From PALSA-600 sp963842335 (GTDB lineage Bacteria; Actinomycetota; Thermoleophilia; Gaiellales; Gaiellaceae), in contig CAWJGF010000006.1 of NCBI GenBank assembly GCA_963842335.1, positions 1 to 64,000 on the forward strand: a DNA stretch of 64,000 bases. Direction: 5' to 3'. Shown here piece by piece: positions 48,980 to 60,468 of this stretch (position 1 is the first letter of the stretch; each line of letters opens with the position of its first letter). Position numbers and translations under genes: made by a program. The notes beneath the pieces were generated by a model. The model saw only the letters and a list, made by a program, of their open reading frames with translations, did not search any database and was not told the DNA's origin.

Positions 48980-50190
48980 ATAGAGCGATCGTTGCTCTCG
49001 GTCAGTGAGCGCAACCGGCCGGCAAGCGCCGGCGTCAAGTCGCTCGCGTCGTAGCGCCAGTCCCAGTTGCCCGCCTCGGTGCCTGGCAGGTTCATCCGCG
49101 CCTGCGTGCCGAGGTCGAGCACGTCCTGCAGAGGGGCGATCGCGAGTGCGGCCCGCGAGGCCCACGCAGCCTCGAGTAGCGACCAGGCCGGGTCGGCGGG
49201 GTCGAGGTCGGCCCACGCACGGTCCTCGGACGAGAGGGATTCGAACCAGCCGCGGGTCGTATCGTTGTCGTGCGTGCCGGTGTAGACGACCGACTGCTCT
49301 TCATGATTCGCCGGCACGTGCGGGTTCGTCGGATCGCCGCCGAGGCCGAATTGGAGAACGGCCATGCCCGGGAACCCGAGCTCGTGCCGGAGACGCACGA
49401 CCGGCTCGGTGATCACACCGAGGTCTTCCGCGACGACGGGCAGTTCGCCGAGCTCACGTTCGGCAGCTCTGAAGACCGCGCCGCCCGGTCCGCGCCGCCA
49501 CGTTCCCTTCACAGCCGTCGTGTTCCGTTCCGGGACGGCCCAGTAGGAGACGAAGCCGCGAAAGTGGTCGAGTCGCGTCAGGTCGACCAGCTCGAAGGTG
49601 CGGCGAAACCGCTCGGTCCACCAGCGGTAGCCGTCGGCCCGCATCGCCGGCCAGTCGTAGACCGGGTTGCCCCACAGTTGCCCGGTCTTCGCGAACGCGT
49701 CTGGCGGAACGCCGGCGACGACGCCGAGTTGGAAGAGGGTCGGATGGGCGCGATGATCAGCGCCGTCGTAGGAGACGTAGATCGGCATGTCGCCGAAGAT
49801 GCGGACGCCGCGCATTGCGGCGTGCCTCCGCAGCGCCTGCCACTCGCGCTCGAACCGCACCTGGTCAGCCAGGGTTTCGCCGCCGTTCTCGCCCGCCCAG
49901 GCGAGCCAGTCGTCGATCCAGTAGTCGTTGCGGGTCCGGAACTCGCGCGCCTCGCCCGCCGAGACCGCGGCGCCGGGCGCCGCGAGCAGTTGCGGCGACC
50001 CCGCGAATGCCGACGGCGACATGTACGGCGAACCGGTCAGCCCCTCTGGAGGCCCGACCGGCAGGACCTGCCACCAGCGCTGGCCTGCTGCCGCCAGCCA
50101 GTCGACGAATCTGTAGGCATGCTCGTCGAGTACCCCGTTCGGCAACGAGGTCGGATGGAGGAGGATGCCGGAGGCGCGTTTGAGCTTCAC
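48976..50190 (-). CDS. malQ: 4-alpha-glucanotransferase (GH77), short form
   Basis: A 404-residue protein from GTG 50190. GH77 motifs: SGILLHPTSLPNG, WWQVLPVGPPE, FGDMPIYVSYDGADHRAHP, TRLDHFRGFVSYW (nucleophile Asp), VVAEDLG (acid/base Glu) and YTGTHDNDTTRGW (third Asp). It is about 90 residues shorter than the roughly 500-residue bacterial enzymes, with the helical insert before FGDMPI strongly reduced. It transfers maltooligosaccharide units. Only 39 bases separate its start from the divergent glgE. Confidence 0.92.
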   Translation of the reverse strand: MKLKRASGILLHPTSLPNGVLDEHAYRFVDWLAAAGQRWWQVLPVGPPEGLTGSPYMSPSAFAGSPQLLAAPGAAVSAGEAREFRTRNDYWIDDWLAWAGENGGETLADQVRFEREWQALRRHAAMRGVRIFGDMPIYVSYDGADHRAHPTLFQLGVVAGVPPDAFAKTGQLWGNPVYDWPAMRADGYRWWTERFRRTFELVDLTRLDHFRGFVSYWAVPERNTTAVKGTWRRGPGGAVFRAAERELGELPVVAEDLGVITEPVVRLRHELGFPGMAVLQFGLGGDPTNPHVPANHEEQSVVYTGTHDNDTTRGWFESLSSEDRAWADLDPADPAWSLLEAAWASRAALAIAPLQDVLDLGTQARMNLPGTEAGNWDWRYDASDLTPALAGRLRSLTESNDRSI

Positions 50191-50229
50191 TGGTTTAGGA
50201 GCATGCGACGATTGAGAATCTCACGCACG

Positions 50230-52025
50230 ATGCCCCTTCCCGAAACCACACAACCGCCGTCACGCATCCAGCTGCAGGCGATCGAGCCGATCGTCGACTG
50301 CGGCCGGTACCCCATCAAGCGGACCGTCGGCGAAACGGTCGCCGTCTACGCGACCATCTTCAAGGACGGGCACGACACGCTCGGCGCCGCGATTCGCGTG
50401 CGCGGGCCGGGTGGAGGCCGCTGGCGCGAGGAGCCGCTCGAGCCGCTCGGGAACGATCGGTACGCCGGCTCGTTCCAGGTCGACCGCCCGGGCAGGTGGC
50501 AGTACGCGGTCGCCGCCTGGACCGACCGGGTCGCCACCTGGCAGGACGAGCTTCGCCGCAAGCTCGACTCCGGGCAGCAGGAGCTCGCGGGCGAGCTCTC
50601 GGAGGGCGCGGCGCTGCTTGGCCGCCCGAGCCTGACGGCGGAGGAGGGTCTCGCCGCGCCCGCGGGCGATCGTCACGGCGAGGTTCGGTCTCGCCCCCTC
50701 GTGGTCGACGTCGACCGCGTCCTCGCGCGCTTCGGCTCGTGGTACGAGTTGTTTCCACGCTCGTGGGGCGGCTTCCGCGGCGTCGCCAAGGTGCTGCCGC
50801 AGGCGGCTGCGCTCGGCTTCGACGTCATCTACCTGCCGCCGATTCATCCGATCGGTGTCACGAACCGCAAGGGCCGCAACAACGCGATCTTCGCTGCCGC
50901 GGACGACGTCGGATCGCCGTGGGCAATCGGCTCGGCGGAGGGCGGCCACGACGCGATCAATCCGGCGCTCGGCACCTGGGCCGACTTCGACGCGATGATC
51001 GCTGCGGCGAAGGATGTGGGCATCGAGATCGCACTCGACTTCGCAATCCAGTGCTCGCCGGACCACCCGTGGCTGAGCGAGCATCCCGAATGGTTCAACC
51101 GCCGTCCCGACGGAACGCTGAAGTACGCGGAGAACCCGCCGAAGAAATATCAGGACATCTACAACGTCAACTTCGAGTCCGAGGACTGGCAGGGTCTCTG
51201 GCAGGCGCTGCTGGACGTCGTCCTCCACTGGGTCGGGCGCGGTGTGACGGTGTTTCGTGTCGACAATCCTCATACCAAGCCGGCCGCGTTCTGGGAGTGG
51301 TTGATCGGCGAGGTGCGGACGGCGCATCCAGACGTGATCTTCCTCTCCGAGGCGTTCACCCGGCCGTCGATGATGACGACCCTCGCAAAGCTCGGGTTCG
51401 CCCAGAGCTACACATACTTCACCTGGAAGAACACAAAGGCAGAGCTTGCGGAGTACATGTCACAGTTGCTCGCCTGGTCCGAGTTCTACCGCCCGAACGC
51501 GTTCGTGAACACGCAGGACATCCTGCACGAGTACCTCCAGCTCGGCGGGCCGGCCGCGTTCGAGGCGCGGCTCGTGCTCGCAGGCACGCTGTCACCGACG
51601 TACGGCATGTACTCGGGCTTCGAGTCGTTCGAGAACGTGCCGCTGCGGGCGGGTTCGGAGGAGTACCTCGACTCCGAGAAGTACGAGGTGAAGGCGCGTG
51701 CCTTCGACGGGCCGCTCTTGCCGCTCGTGCGACGCCTGAACGAGGTACGTCGAGCCGAGCCGGCACTGCAGCGCGTCGACAACCTTTACTGGCTCGAGAC
51801 GGAGAGCGATCAGCTCGTCGCGTATGTGAAGGACGGGATCATCTGCGTCGTCAATCTCGATCCATTCTCGGAGCGAGAAGGCGTCTGCACGGTTCCTGTC
51901 GCGCTGGGACTGCCGCCCGCGTTCGGGGTGCGCGACCTGCTGCACGGCGAGGAGTTCACGTGGCGGGCCGGCCGCAACTACGTGAAGCTCGGTCCCGGCA
52001 AGGCTCACATTCTCAAGGCACTCGC

Positions 52026-52029
<4 letters not shown>
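50230..52029 (+). CDS. glgE: Alpha-1,4-glucan:maltose-1-phosphate maltosyltransferase
   Basis: A 599-residue GH13_3 protein. The N-terminal beta domain starts with IVDCGRYPIKRTVGETVAVY. The catalytic barrel has YLPPIHPIGVTNRKGRNN, VTVFRVDNPHTKP (nucleophile Asp), FLSEAFTRPSMM (acid Glu) and VNTQDILHEYLQ (third Asp). These are GlgE hallmarks. It extends alpha-glucan from maltose-1-phosphate made by Mak. ATG 50230 is used; an in-frame ATG at 50203 with AGGAG close by is an alternative. First gene of the seven-gene block; ATGA overlap with treS. Confidence 0.95.
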
Positions 52030-53686
<1,657 letters not shown>

Positions 53687-53690
<4 letters not shown>

Positions 53691-55009
53691 GCGAGCAGGA
53701 GGTAATCGAGTTCGTGACGAGCCAGCGCTGGTTTGGCTCGAAAACGCGCCAGGTCAGTCACTCCAGCGTGATCGACCGCGTGCTCCTCCGTGACGGGGAT
53801 CCGAGCCTGGAGCTCCAGCTCATCGAGATCCGCTTCGACACGGGAACGCACGAGACCTATCAGCTGCTCATCGACGACGGTCTCGACGCGCTGGCCGATC
53901 CGCAGCAGGTGCGTGAGCTCGTGCAGATGATCAGGGCCGGTGCGAAAGTCGAGGCGGGTGAGGGGACCGTCGAGTTCGCTCCGGTCGCGGGCGGCATTCC
54001 CACGCTCGGCAAGGCGCTGCGCGAGGCACGTCCGGTCGAGGCCGAGCAGTCGAACACCTCGATCGTGTTCGACGACGAGCTCATCTTGAAGGTGTTCCGA
54101 CGGCTCGAAGCCGGTATCAACCCGGAGCTGGAGTTGTTGCGCTTCCTCACGGAACGCGGCTTCGACAACATCGCGCAGCTCGCGGGCTGGTACGCCTACT
54201 CCGGCCGCCCGATGTCCGCGACGCTCGGGGTCCTGCAGCGCTTCGTCGCGGGCGGCCTGGACGGCTGGGAGCTGGCCCTCGACACGATGTCGAGTGGCGC
54301 GGCCGCGAACGGCTTCCTCGACAAGCTGCACCGGCTCGGTGCGGTGACGGGGAGGATGCACACGCTGCTCGGAAGCGACTCGTCCGATCCCAACTTCTCG
54401 CCGGAGCAGCCGTCCACCGAGTCGCTCGGGATGCTGACGGCGACGATCGACGACGAGATCGAGAGCATCTTCCTCGAGCTGCCCGAGTCGAACGACGACC
54501 TCGAGCCCATTCGTGGCCGCGGGGAGGAGGTGCGCGACCGTCTGCGGTTGTGGACGCATGTCGGCTCGATCGGCCGCGTCATCCGCGTGCACGGCGACTT
54601 CCACCTCGGGCAGACGCTCTGGGCCGACGACGACTGGGTGCTGCTCGACTTCGAGGGCGAGCCCGCTCGGTCGCTTCCCGAACGCCGCCGCAAGCGGAGT
54701 CCGCTTCGTGACGTCGCCGGCATGCTGCGATCGTTTGCCTACGTCGCGTCGGCGACGTCACTGCTGCGAGGAACCGAGCCCCCGCCCGGGTGGGAGAAGC
54801 GCGCACGCAAGGAGTTTCTGGCCGGGTACCGCACGACGATCGATCAGACGCTCGTGCCGTCGGACTCGTCCATGGACAGGTTGCTGGCGGTGTTCGAGCT
54901 CGAAAAAGCCGTCTACGAGCTTCGCTACGAGCTGAACAACCGCCCCGAATGGGTGAAGATCCCGGTTGCCGGGATCCTGCGGATCCTCGAAGAGGAGCCT
55001 TCGCCGTGA
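53687..55009 (+). CDS. mak: Maltokinase
   Basis: A 440-residue protein. The N-terminal cap has VIEFVTSQRWFGSKTRQVSH, a segment typical of Mak/Pep2. The kinase core has RVIRVHGDFHLGQTLWADD (catalytic Asp and metal-binding Gln) and VLLDFEGEPARSLPERRRKR (metal Asp, maltokinase signature). It makes maltose-1-phosphate from maltose with ATP, the substrate of GlgE. The stop overlaps glgB by four bases (GTGA). Confidence 0.94.
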
Positions 55010-56874
55010 CGCAGGGCCGCGCATCCGCGTTCGGCGAGCTCGACATCTGGCTCGCACGGGCGGGGCGCCACGAGGAGCTGTACGCGAAGCTCGGCGCGCA
55101 CCTGGTCGAGGGTGGTGTGCGATTTGCGGTCTGGGCTCCGAACGCGAGCGGCGTGAGCGTCGTCGGCGACTTCAACGACTGGCTCGCCGGTGTCGATCGG
55201 CTCGAGCCGATCGACGAGAGCGGCATCTGGGAAGGAATCGTCGACGGTGCCGAGCGTGGCCAGCGCTACAAGTTCCAGGTCGCGGGGGCGGCCGTCGAGA
55301 AGGCCGACCCGATGGCGTTCGAGGCGGAGCTGCCGCCGAAGACGGCATCGGTCATCTCCGTGTCGACGCACGAATGGACGGACGACGACTGGGTCGAGGC
55401 GCGTCGCGCACGCGAGCCGCTCGACGGCCCGCTCTCGATCTACGAGGTGCACGCACCATCATGGCGCGCAGGCCTGGGTTGGCGCGAGCTCGCGCAACAA
55501 CTCGCCCCGTACGTGAAGGACCTCGGCTTCACCCACGTCGAGCTGTTGCCGGTGATGCACCACCCGTTCGCCGGCTCGTGGGGCTACCAGGTGACGGGGT
55601 TCTACGCGCCTGTCTCGACCATGGGCTCACCGGACGACCTGCGCTTCTTCGTCGATCACATGCACGCGAACGGGATCGGCGTGATCCTGGACTGGGTGCC
55701 GGCTCACTTCGCCACCGACGAATGGGCGTTGAGGCGCTTCGATGGCACTGCGCTCTACGAGCACGACGACCCACGGCGAGGCGAGCACCCCGACTGGGGA
55801 ACACTGATCTTCAACCTGGGACGCAGAGAGGTGCAGAACTTCCTGCTCGCGAACGCGCTGTACTGGCTGCGGGAGTTTCACGCCGACGGGCTGCGCGTCG
55901 ATGCGGTCGCATCGATGCTCTACCTCGACTATTCGCGGCCGGCAGACGCGTGGGTGCCGAACGTATTCGGCGGTCGCGAGGATCTCGATGCGGTCGCGTT
56001 CCTGAAGGAGGTCAACGAGCTCGTGCACGCACGCGAGCCGGGCATCATCTCCGCGGCGGAGGAATCGACGGCGTGGCCCGGGGTGTCGAAGCCCACATAC
56101 GTCGGTGGCCTTGGCTTCGGCTTCAAGTGGAACCTGGGCTGGATGAACGACACGCTGGCCTACTTCGAGCGCGATCCGATTCACCGTCGTTTCCACCATC
56201 ACGAGTTGACGTTCTCGCTCGTGTATGCGTGGAACGAGAATTTCATCCTTCCGCTCTCGCACGATGAGGTCGTGCACGGCAAGCGCTCGCTGCTCGGGAA
56301 GATGCCCGGCGATCGGTGGCAACAGCTCGCGAACCTACGCACGCTGTATGCGTACATGTGGGCGCACCCCGGCAAGAAGCTGCTCTTCATGGGTTGTGAG
56401 CTGGCGAGCCCGTTCGAGTGGTCGGCGTCGGATGAGTTGCCATGGTGGCTGCTCGAACATGCCGACCACAGCGGCATTCGCGATCTCGTCCGCGACCTCA
56501 ACCGGATCTATGCAGCGGAGCCGGCGCTGTGGGAGCTCGATTTCTCGCACGAGGGGTTCCAGTGGATCGAGCCGAACGACTCTCTCAACAACGTGCTCGC
56601 CTTCATGCGCATCGCAAAGGCTCGCTCGAGGCGTTTGGCCTGCATCGTCAACCTCGCGCCGGTGCCGCGTGAGCGGTATCGCGTCGGGCTGCCGTCGGGC
56701 GGCGCGTGGGCCGAGTTGCTGAACACGGATTCGACCCACTACGGCGGCACGGGTGTTGGGAACATGGGCGTCGTGCAAGCCGAGGAGTACCCCTGGCACG
56801 ACCTTCCGTTCTCGGCCGAGGTGACCCTGCCTCCCCTCGGTGCGCTGTGGCTGCGCCCGGCCGCAACCGTTTAG
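55006..56874 (+). CDS. glgB: 1,4-alpha-glucan branching enzyme
   Basis: A 622-residue protein from GTG 55006. The CBM48-like N-terminal domain reads VRFAVWAPNASGVSVVGDFN. The GH13_9 barrel has GFTHVELLPVMHHPFAGSWG, LDWVPAHFATDEWALRRFDG, GLRVDAVASMLYLDYSR (nucleophile Asp), ISAAEESTAWPGVS (acid Glu) and LPLSHDEVVHGK (third Asp). It adds alpha-1,6 branches to the GlgE product. The extra N-terminal domain of long GlgB forms is absent. Confidence 0.95.
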   Translation: MTQGRASAFGELDIWLARAGRHEELYAKLGAHLVEGGVRFAVWAPNASGVSVVGDFNDWLAGVDRLEPIDESGIWEGIVDGAERGQRYKFQVAGAAVEKADPMAFEAELPPKTASVISVSTHEWTDDDWVEARRAREPLDGPLSIYEVHAPSWRAGLGWRELAQQLAPYVKDLGFTHVELLPVMHHPFAGSWGYQVTGFYAPVSTMGSPDDLRFFVDHMHANGIGVILDWVPAHFATDEWALRRFDGTALYEHDDPRRGEHPDWGTLIFNLGRREVQNFLLANALYWLREFHADGLRVDAVASMLYLDYSRPADAWVPNVFGGREDLDAVAFLKEVNELVHAREPGIISAAEESTAWPGVSKPTYVGGLGFGFKWNLGWMNDTLAYFERDPIHRRFHHHELTFSLVYAWNENFILPLSHDEVVHGKRSLLGKMPGDRWQQLANLRTLYAYMWAHPGKKLLFMGCELASPFEWSASDELPWWLLEHADHSGIRDLVRDLNRIYAAEPALWELDFSHEGFQWIEPNDSLNNVLAFMRIAKARSRRLACIVNLAPVPRERYRVGLPSGGAWAELLNTDSTHYGGTGVGNMGVVQAEEYPWHDLPFSAEVTLPPLGALWLRPAATV

Positions 56875-56881
56875 CCGCGAG

Positions 56882-58378
56882 ATGGCGAACCAGGCATGGC
56901 AGCGGTCCCTCGGGGCCATTCCGCTCGCAGGGAACAAGGTCGAGTTCAGTGTCTGGGCGCCGTCCGCGGCGAAGGTGGCCGTTCGCGTCGGCGGCGTCGA
57001 GGTCGAACTCGACTCGATCGACGGCGAGGTCTTCGCGGGCGAGGTCGCCGCACAGATAGGCGACGACTACCTCTACGTCCTTGACGGGCACGATGCGTTG
57101 CCCGATCCTTGCTCGCGGTCGCAGCCCGGCGGCCTTCTCGGGCCGTCCCGCGTCGTCGACACGGCGAGCTTCGAGATCTCACCGGGGCCGGTGCTTCGAC
57201 TCGACGAGCTCGTGCTCTACGAGCTGCACGTGGGGACGTTCACCCGTGCCGGAACGTTCGACTCGGCGATTCCGCGCCTCGCCGCCCTACGCCAGCTCGG
57301 CGTGACGGCGATCGAGCTGATGCCCGTCGCGACATTCCCCGGCGAGCGCGGTTGGGGGTACGACGGCGTCTACATCAGCGCGCCGCATCGCGCGTATGGC
57401 GGACCGGCCGGCCTTGCGCGGTTGGTCGACGCAGCGCACAGGGAAGGTCTCGGAGTGATCCTCGACGTCGTCTACAACCACATCGGGCCTGGCTCGCAGG
57501 CGATCGGGCGGTTCGGGCCGTACTTCACCGACGCTCACGAGACCGCCTGGGGGGCGGCGATCGATTACTCGCAGCACGGCGTGCGCGAATGGGCGATCGG
57601 CAATGCGCTCCTCTGGACGCGCGAATTCTCGATCGACGGCTTACGGATCGACGCGGTGCACACCATGTTCGATGATTCGCGGATCCACGTTCTCCGTGAG
57701 TTGCGCGATCGTGTGTCCGGGCTCGTGATCAGCGAGATGGGACTCGATGACTTTCGCCCACTCGAGGAGTGGGGACACGACGCGATGTGGCTCGACAACG
57801 TCCACCACGAGCTGCATGTGCTTCTGACCGGCGAGCGCGACGGCTACTACGCGAGGTTCGGTTCGCTCGACGGTCTCATACACGAGTTGTCGCGCCCGTG
57901 CCCCGAGCGGCTGGTCGTCTGCGCGCAGAACCACGATCAGATCGGCAACCGCGCGCTGGGTGACCGGTTGCCCCCGGATGCGCACCGCGTAGCCTTGGCC
58001 GTCGTGCTCTTTTCCCTCTCGACACCACTCCTCTTCATGGGCGAGGAATCCAACGAGTCGCGGCCGTTCCAGTACTTCACGGATCACGTCGATCCGTTCA
58101 TCGCCGACGCGACTCGCGCCGGGCGCAAGCGGGAATTCGCAGCCTTTACGTCGTTTTCGGGAACGGCGATCCCCGACCCTCAATCCGCCGAGACGTTCGA
58201 GGCATCGAAGCTCACCGGCGGTCCCGTCGATTCGCTCTACGCCGAGCTGATCGCGCTGCGGCGCCATCTTCCGCGCGAGCTGAGCCTCTCGGCCGACGGC
58301 GCGCGACTGACGATGCGCCGCGGAGGTGTCGAGCTCGTCGCCGACTTCGCACGGCACACTTTGGAGCTCCGCCGATGA
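56882..58378 (+). CDS. treZ: Maltooligosyltrehalose trehalohydrolase
   Basis: A 498-residue protein from ATG 56882. CBM48-like start KVEFSVWAPSAAKVAVRVGG, then the GH13_10 barrel: TAIELMPVATFPGERGWGYD, DVVYNHIGPGSQAIGRFGPY, IDGLRIDAVHTMFDDS (nucleophile Asp), LVISEMGLDD (acid Glu) and VVCAQNHDQIGNRALGDRL (third Asp; TreZ signature). It releases trehalose from maltooligosyltrehalose made by TreY. It lies seven bases after glgB; the stop overlaps treX by four bases. Confidence 0.94.
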   Translation: MANQAWQRSLGAIPLAGNKVEFSVWAPSAAKVAVRVGGVEVELDSIDGEVFAGEVAAQIGDDYLYVLDGHDALPDPCSRSQPGGLLGPSRVVDTASFEISPGPVLRLDELVLYELHVGTFTRAGTFDSAIPRLAALRQLGVTAIELMPVATFPGERGWGYDGVYISAPHRAYGGPAGLARLVDAAHREGLGVILDVVYNHIGPGSQAIGRFGPYFTDAHETAWGAAIDYSQHGVREWAIGNALLWTREFSIDGLRIDAVHTMFDDSRIHVLRELRDRVSGLVISEMGLDDFRPLEEWGHDAMWLDNVHHELHVLLTGERDGYYARFGSLDGLIHELSRPCPERLVVCAQNHDQIGNRALGDRLPPDAHRVALAVVLFSLSTPLLFMGEESNESRPFQYFTDHVDPFIADATRAGRKREFAAFTSFSGTAIPDPQSAETFEASKLTGGPVDSLYAELIALRRHLPRELSLSADGARLTMRRGGVELVADFARHTLELRR

Positions 58379-60468
58379 GCCGCGCGGTGTGGCCGGGCGA
58401 GGCGTTCCCCCTCGGGCCGGTGTGGGACGGCCAGGGGACGAACTTCTCGGTGTTCTCCGAGAACGCGGAGCGAATGGAGCTCTGTCTCTTCGACGAGAAC
58501 GACGTCGAGGAGCGGATCGAGCTGCGCGAGCGTGCCGCCTTCAACTGGCACTGCTACCTGCCCGGCGTCGGCCCCGGCCAGCGCTACGGGTTTCGCGCTC
58601 ATGGTGCATACGACCCGAAGACCGGCAAGCGGTTCAACGCCGCCAAGCTCCTGATCGACCCGTACGCGAAGGCGATCGACGGCGCGATCGACTGGGAGGT
58701 CGCGAACGTTCTGCCGTACGTGCCGACAGGCGGAGACGACGACGATCTGACGATCGACGAGACCGATTCCGCGCCGGCGGTCCCCAAATCGGTCGTCGTC
58801 GACCCCGCGTTCGACTGGGAGGACGACGAGTGGGTCCGGCCGCGCATCCCGTGGAACCAGACCGTCATCTACGAGGTCCATGTGAAGGGATTCACGAAGA
58901 CGCGAGGAGATGTGCGTGACGACCTGCGCGGCAGCTACGCGGGACTCGCGAGCGAGAGTGCGATCACGTACCTGAGGGAGCTCGGCGTCACCGCCGTCGA
59001 AGTGCTCCCAGTGCACCACATCGCCGACGAGGGCTTCTTGCACGAACGAGGCCTGACGAACTACTGGGGCTACTCGACGATCGGCTATTTCGCCCCGCAC
59101 TCGCTCTACTCGGCGACCGGCGACCAGGTGCGGGAGTTCAAGGGGATGGTCAAGGCGCTTCACCGGGCCGGGATGGAGGTGATCCTCGACGTGGTCTACA
59201 ACCACACGGCCGAGGGCAACCACCTCGGACCGATGCTCAGCCTCAAGGGAGTCGACAACGAGAGCTACTACCGGCTCGTCCCCGACGACCCGCGCCACTA
59301 CATGGACTACACCGGAACCGGCAACACCCTCAACCCGGTTCACCCGACTGTGCTGCGGCTGATCATGGACTCGCTGCGCTACTTCGTCACCGAGTGTCAT
59401 GTCGACGGCTTCCGGTTCGACCTCGCGTCGGCGCTCGCGCGCGAGTTCTACGAGGTCGACCGGCTCTCCGCGTTCTTCGACATCATCCACCAGGATCCCG
59501 TTCTCTCCCAGGTGAAGCTCATCGCCGAGCCCTGGGACGTCGGGCCAGGCGGTTACCAGGTCGGGAACTTCCCGATCCTCTGGTCGGAGTGGAACGGAAT
59601 CTACCGAGACACGATGCGCGACTTCTGGCTCGGCCGGTCGTCCCTGGCCGAGTTCGCCTCGCGCTTCGGCGGGTCATCCGATCTCTACCAGACCGATGGC
59701 AGGCGTCCGTTCGCATCGATCAACTTCATCACCGCCCACGATGGATTCACACTGCGCGATCTCGTCTCGTACAACGAGAAGCACAACGAGGCGAACGGTG
59801 AGGACAACCGCGACGGCACCAACGACAACCGCTCGTGGAACTGTGGTGTCGAAGGCCCCACGGACGACGAACAGATTCTGGCGCTACGGGCACGCCAGCA
59901 GCGCAACTTTCTCGCCACCCTCCTGCTTTCGCAGGGTGTTCCGATGCTGCTCGGCGGTGACGAGATCGGGCGGACGCAGCGGGGCAGCAACAACGCATGG
60001 TGTCAGGACAACGAGATCTCGTGGTTCGACTGGGACTCGTGCGACGAGGAGCTGCTCGCATTCGTACGACAGCTGATCGAGTTGCGGCGCAACCACCCGG
60101 TGTTCCGGCGGACGAAGTTCTTCGAGGGCAAGGGCGAGCAGTTGCCCGACGTCTGGTGGATGCGACCTGACGGCCGTCGGATGACCCGTCGAGACTGGGA
60201 CAACAGCGAGTCGCGCGGCATCGGCGTCTTCCTGAACGGCGACGAGCTGAACACCCAGACTGAGACCGGGGAGGAGGTGCGAGACGAGACGTTCCTGATG
60301 CTGTTCAACGCGCACTTCGAAGACGTTTCTTTCCGCCTGCCAGCTCGACGCTTCGGCACGTCGTGGGACCTGATCCTCGCCACAGGCCGTTGCGAATGCG
60401 ACCGGTACGTCCCGGGTGGCGACGTCCATGTCGAGGCGCGCTCGATCGCCGTCTTCAGGCGTGCGTGA
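58375..60468 (+). CDS. treX: Glycogen debranching enzyme (isoamylase type)
   Basis: A 697-residue GH13_11 protein. Start GTNFSVFSENAERMELCLFD, then WNQTVIYEVHVKGFTKTRGD, VVYNHTAEGNHLGPMLSLKG, CHVDGFRFDLASALARE (nucleophile Asp), KLIAEPWDVGPGGYQVGNFP (acid Glu) and FITAHDGFTLRDLVSYNEKH (third Asp). This is the GlgX/TreX group; the gene context with treY and treZ favours TreX. It removes alpha-1,6 branches to give linear chains for TreY. Confidence 0.95.
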   Translation: MSRAVWPGEAFPLGPVWDGQGTNFSVFSENAERMELCLFDENDVEERIELRERAAFNWHCYLPGVGPGQRYGFRAHGAYDPKTGKRFNAAKLLIDPYAKAIDGAIDWEVANVLPYVPTGGDDDDLTIDETDSAPAVPKSVVVDPAFDWEDDEWVRPRIPWNQTVIYEVHVKGFTKTRGDVRDDLRGSYAGLASESAITYLRELGVTAVEVLPVHHIADEGFLHERGLTNYWGYSTIGYFAPHSLYSATGDQVREFKGMVKALHRAGMEVILDVVYNHTAEGNHLGPMLSLKGVDNESYYRLVPDDPRHYMDYTGTGNTLNPVHPTVLRLIMDSLRYFVTECHVDGFRFDLASALAREFYEVDRLSAFFDIIHQDPVLSQVKLIAEPWDVGPGGYQVGNFPILWSEWNGIYRDTMRDFWLGRSSLAEFASRFGGSSDLYQTDGRRPFASINFITAHDGFTLRDLVSYNEKHNEANGEDNRDGTNDNRSWNCGVEGPTDDEQILALRARQQRNFLATLLLSQGVPMLLGGDEIGRTQRGSNNAWCQDNEISWFDWDSCDEELLAFVRQLIELRRNHPVFRRTKFFEGKGEQLPDVWWMRPDGRRMTRRDWDNSESRGIGVFLNGDELNTQTETGEEVRDETFLMLFNAHFEDVSFRLPARRFGTSWDLILATGRCECDRYVPGGDVHVEARSIAVFRRA

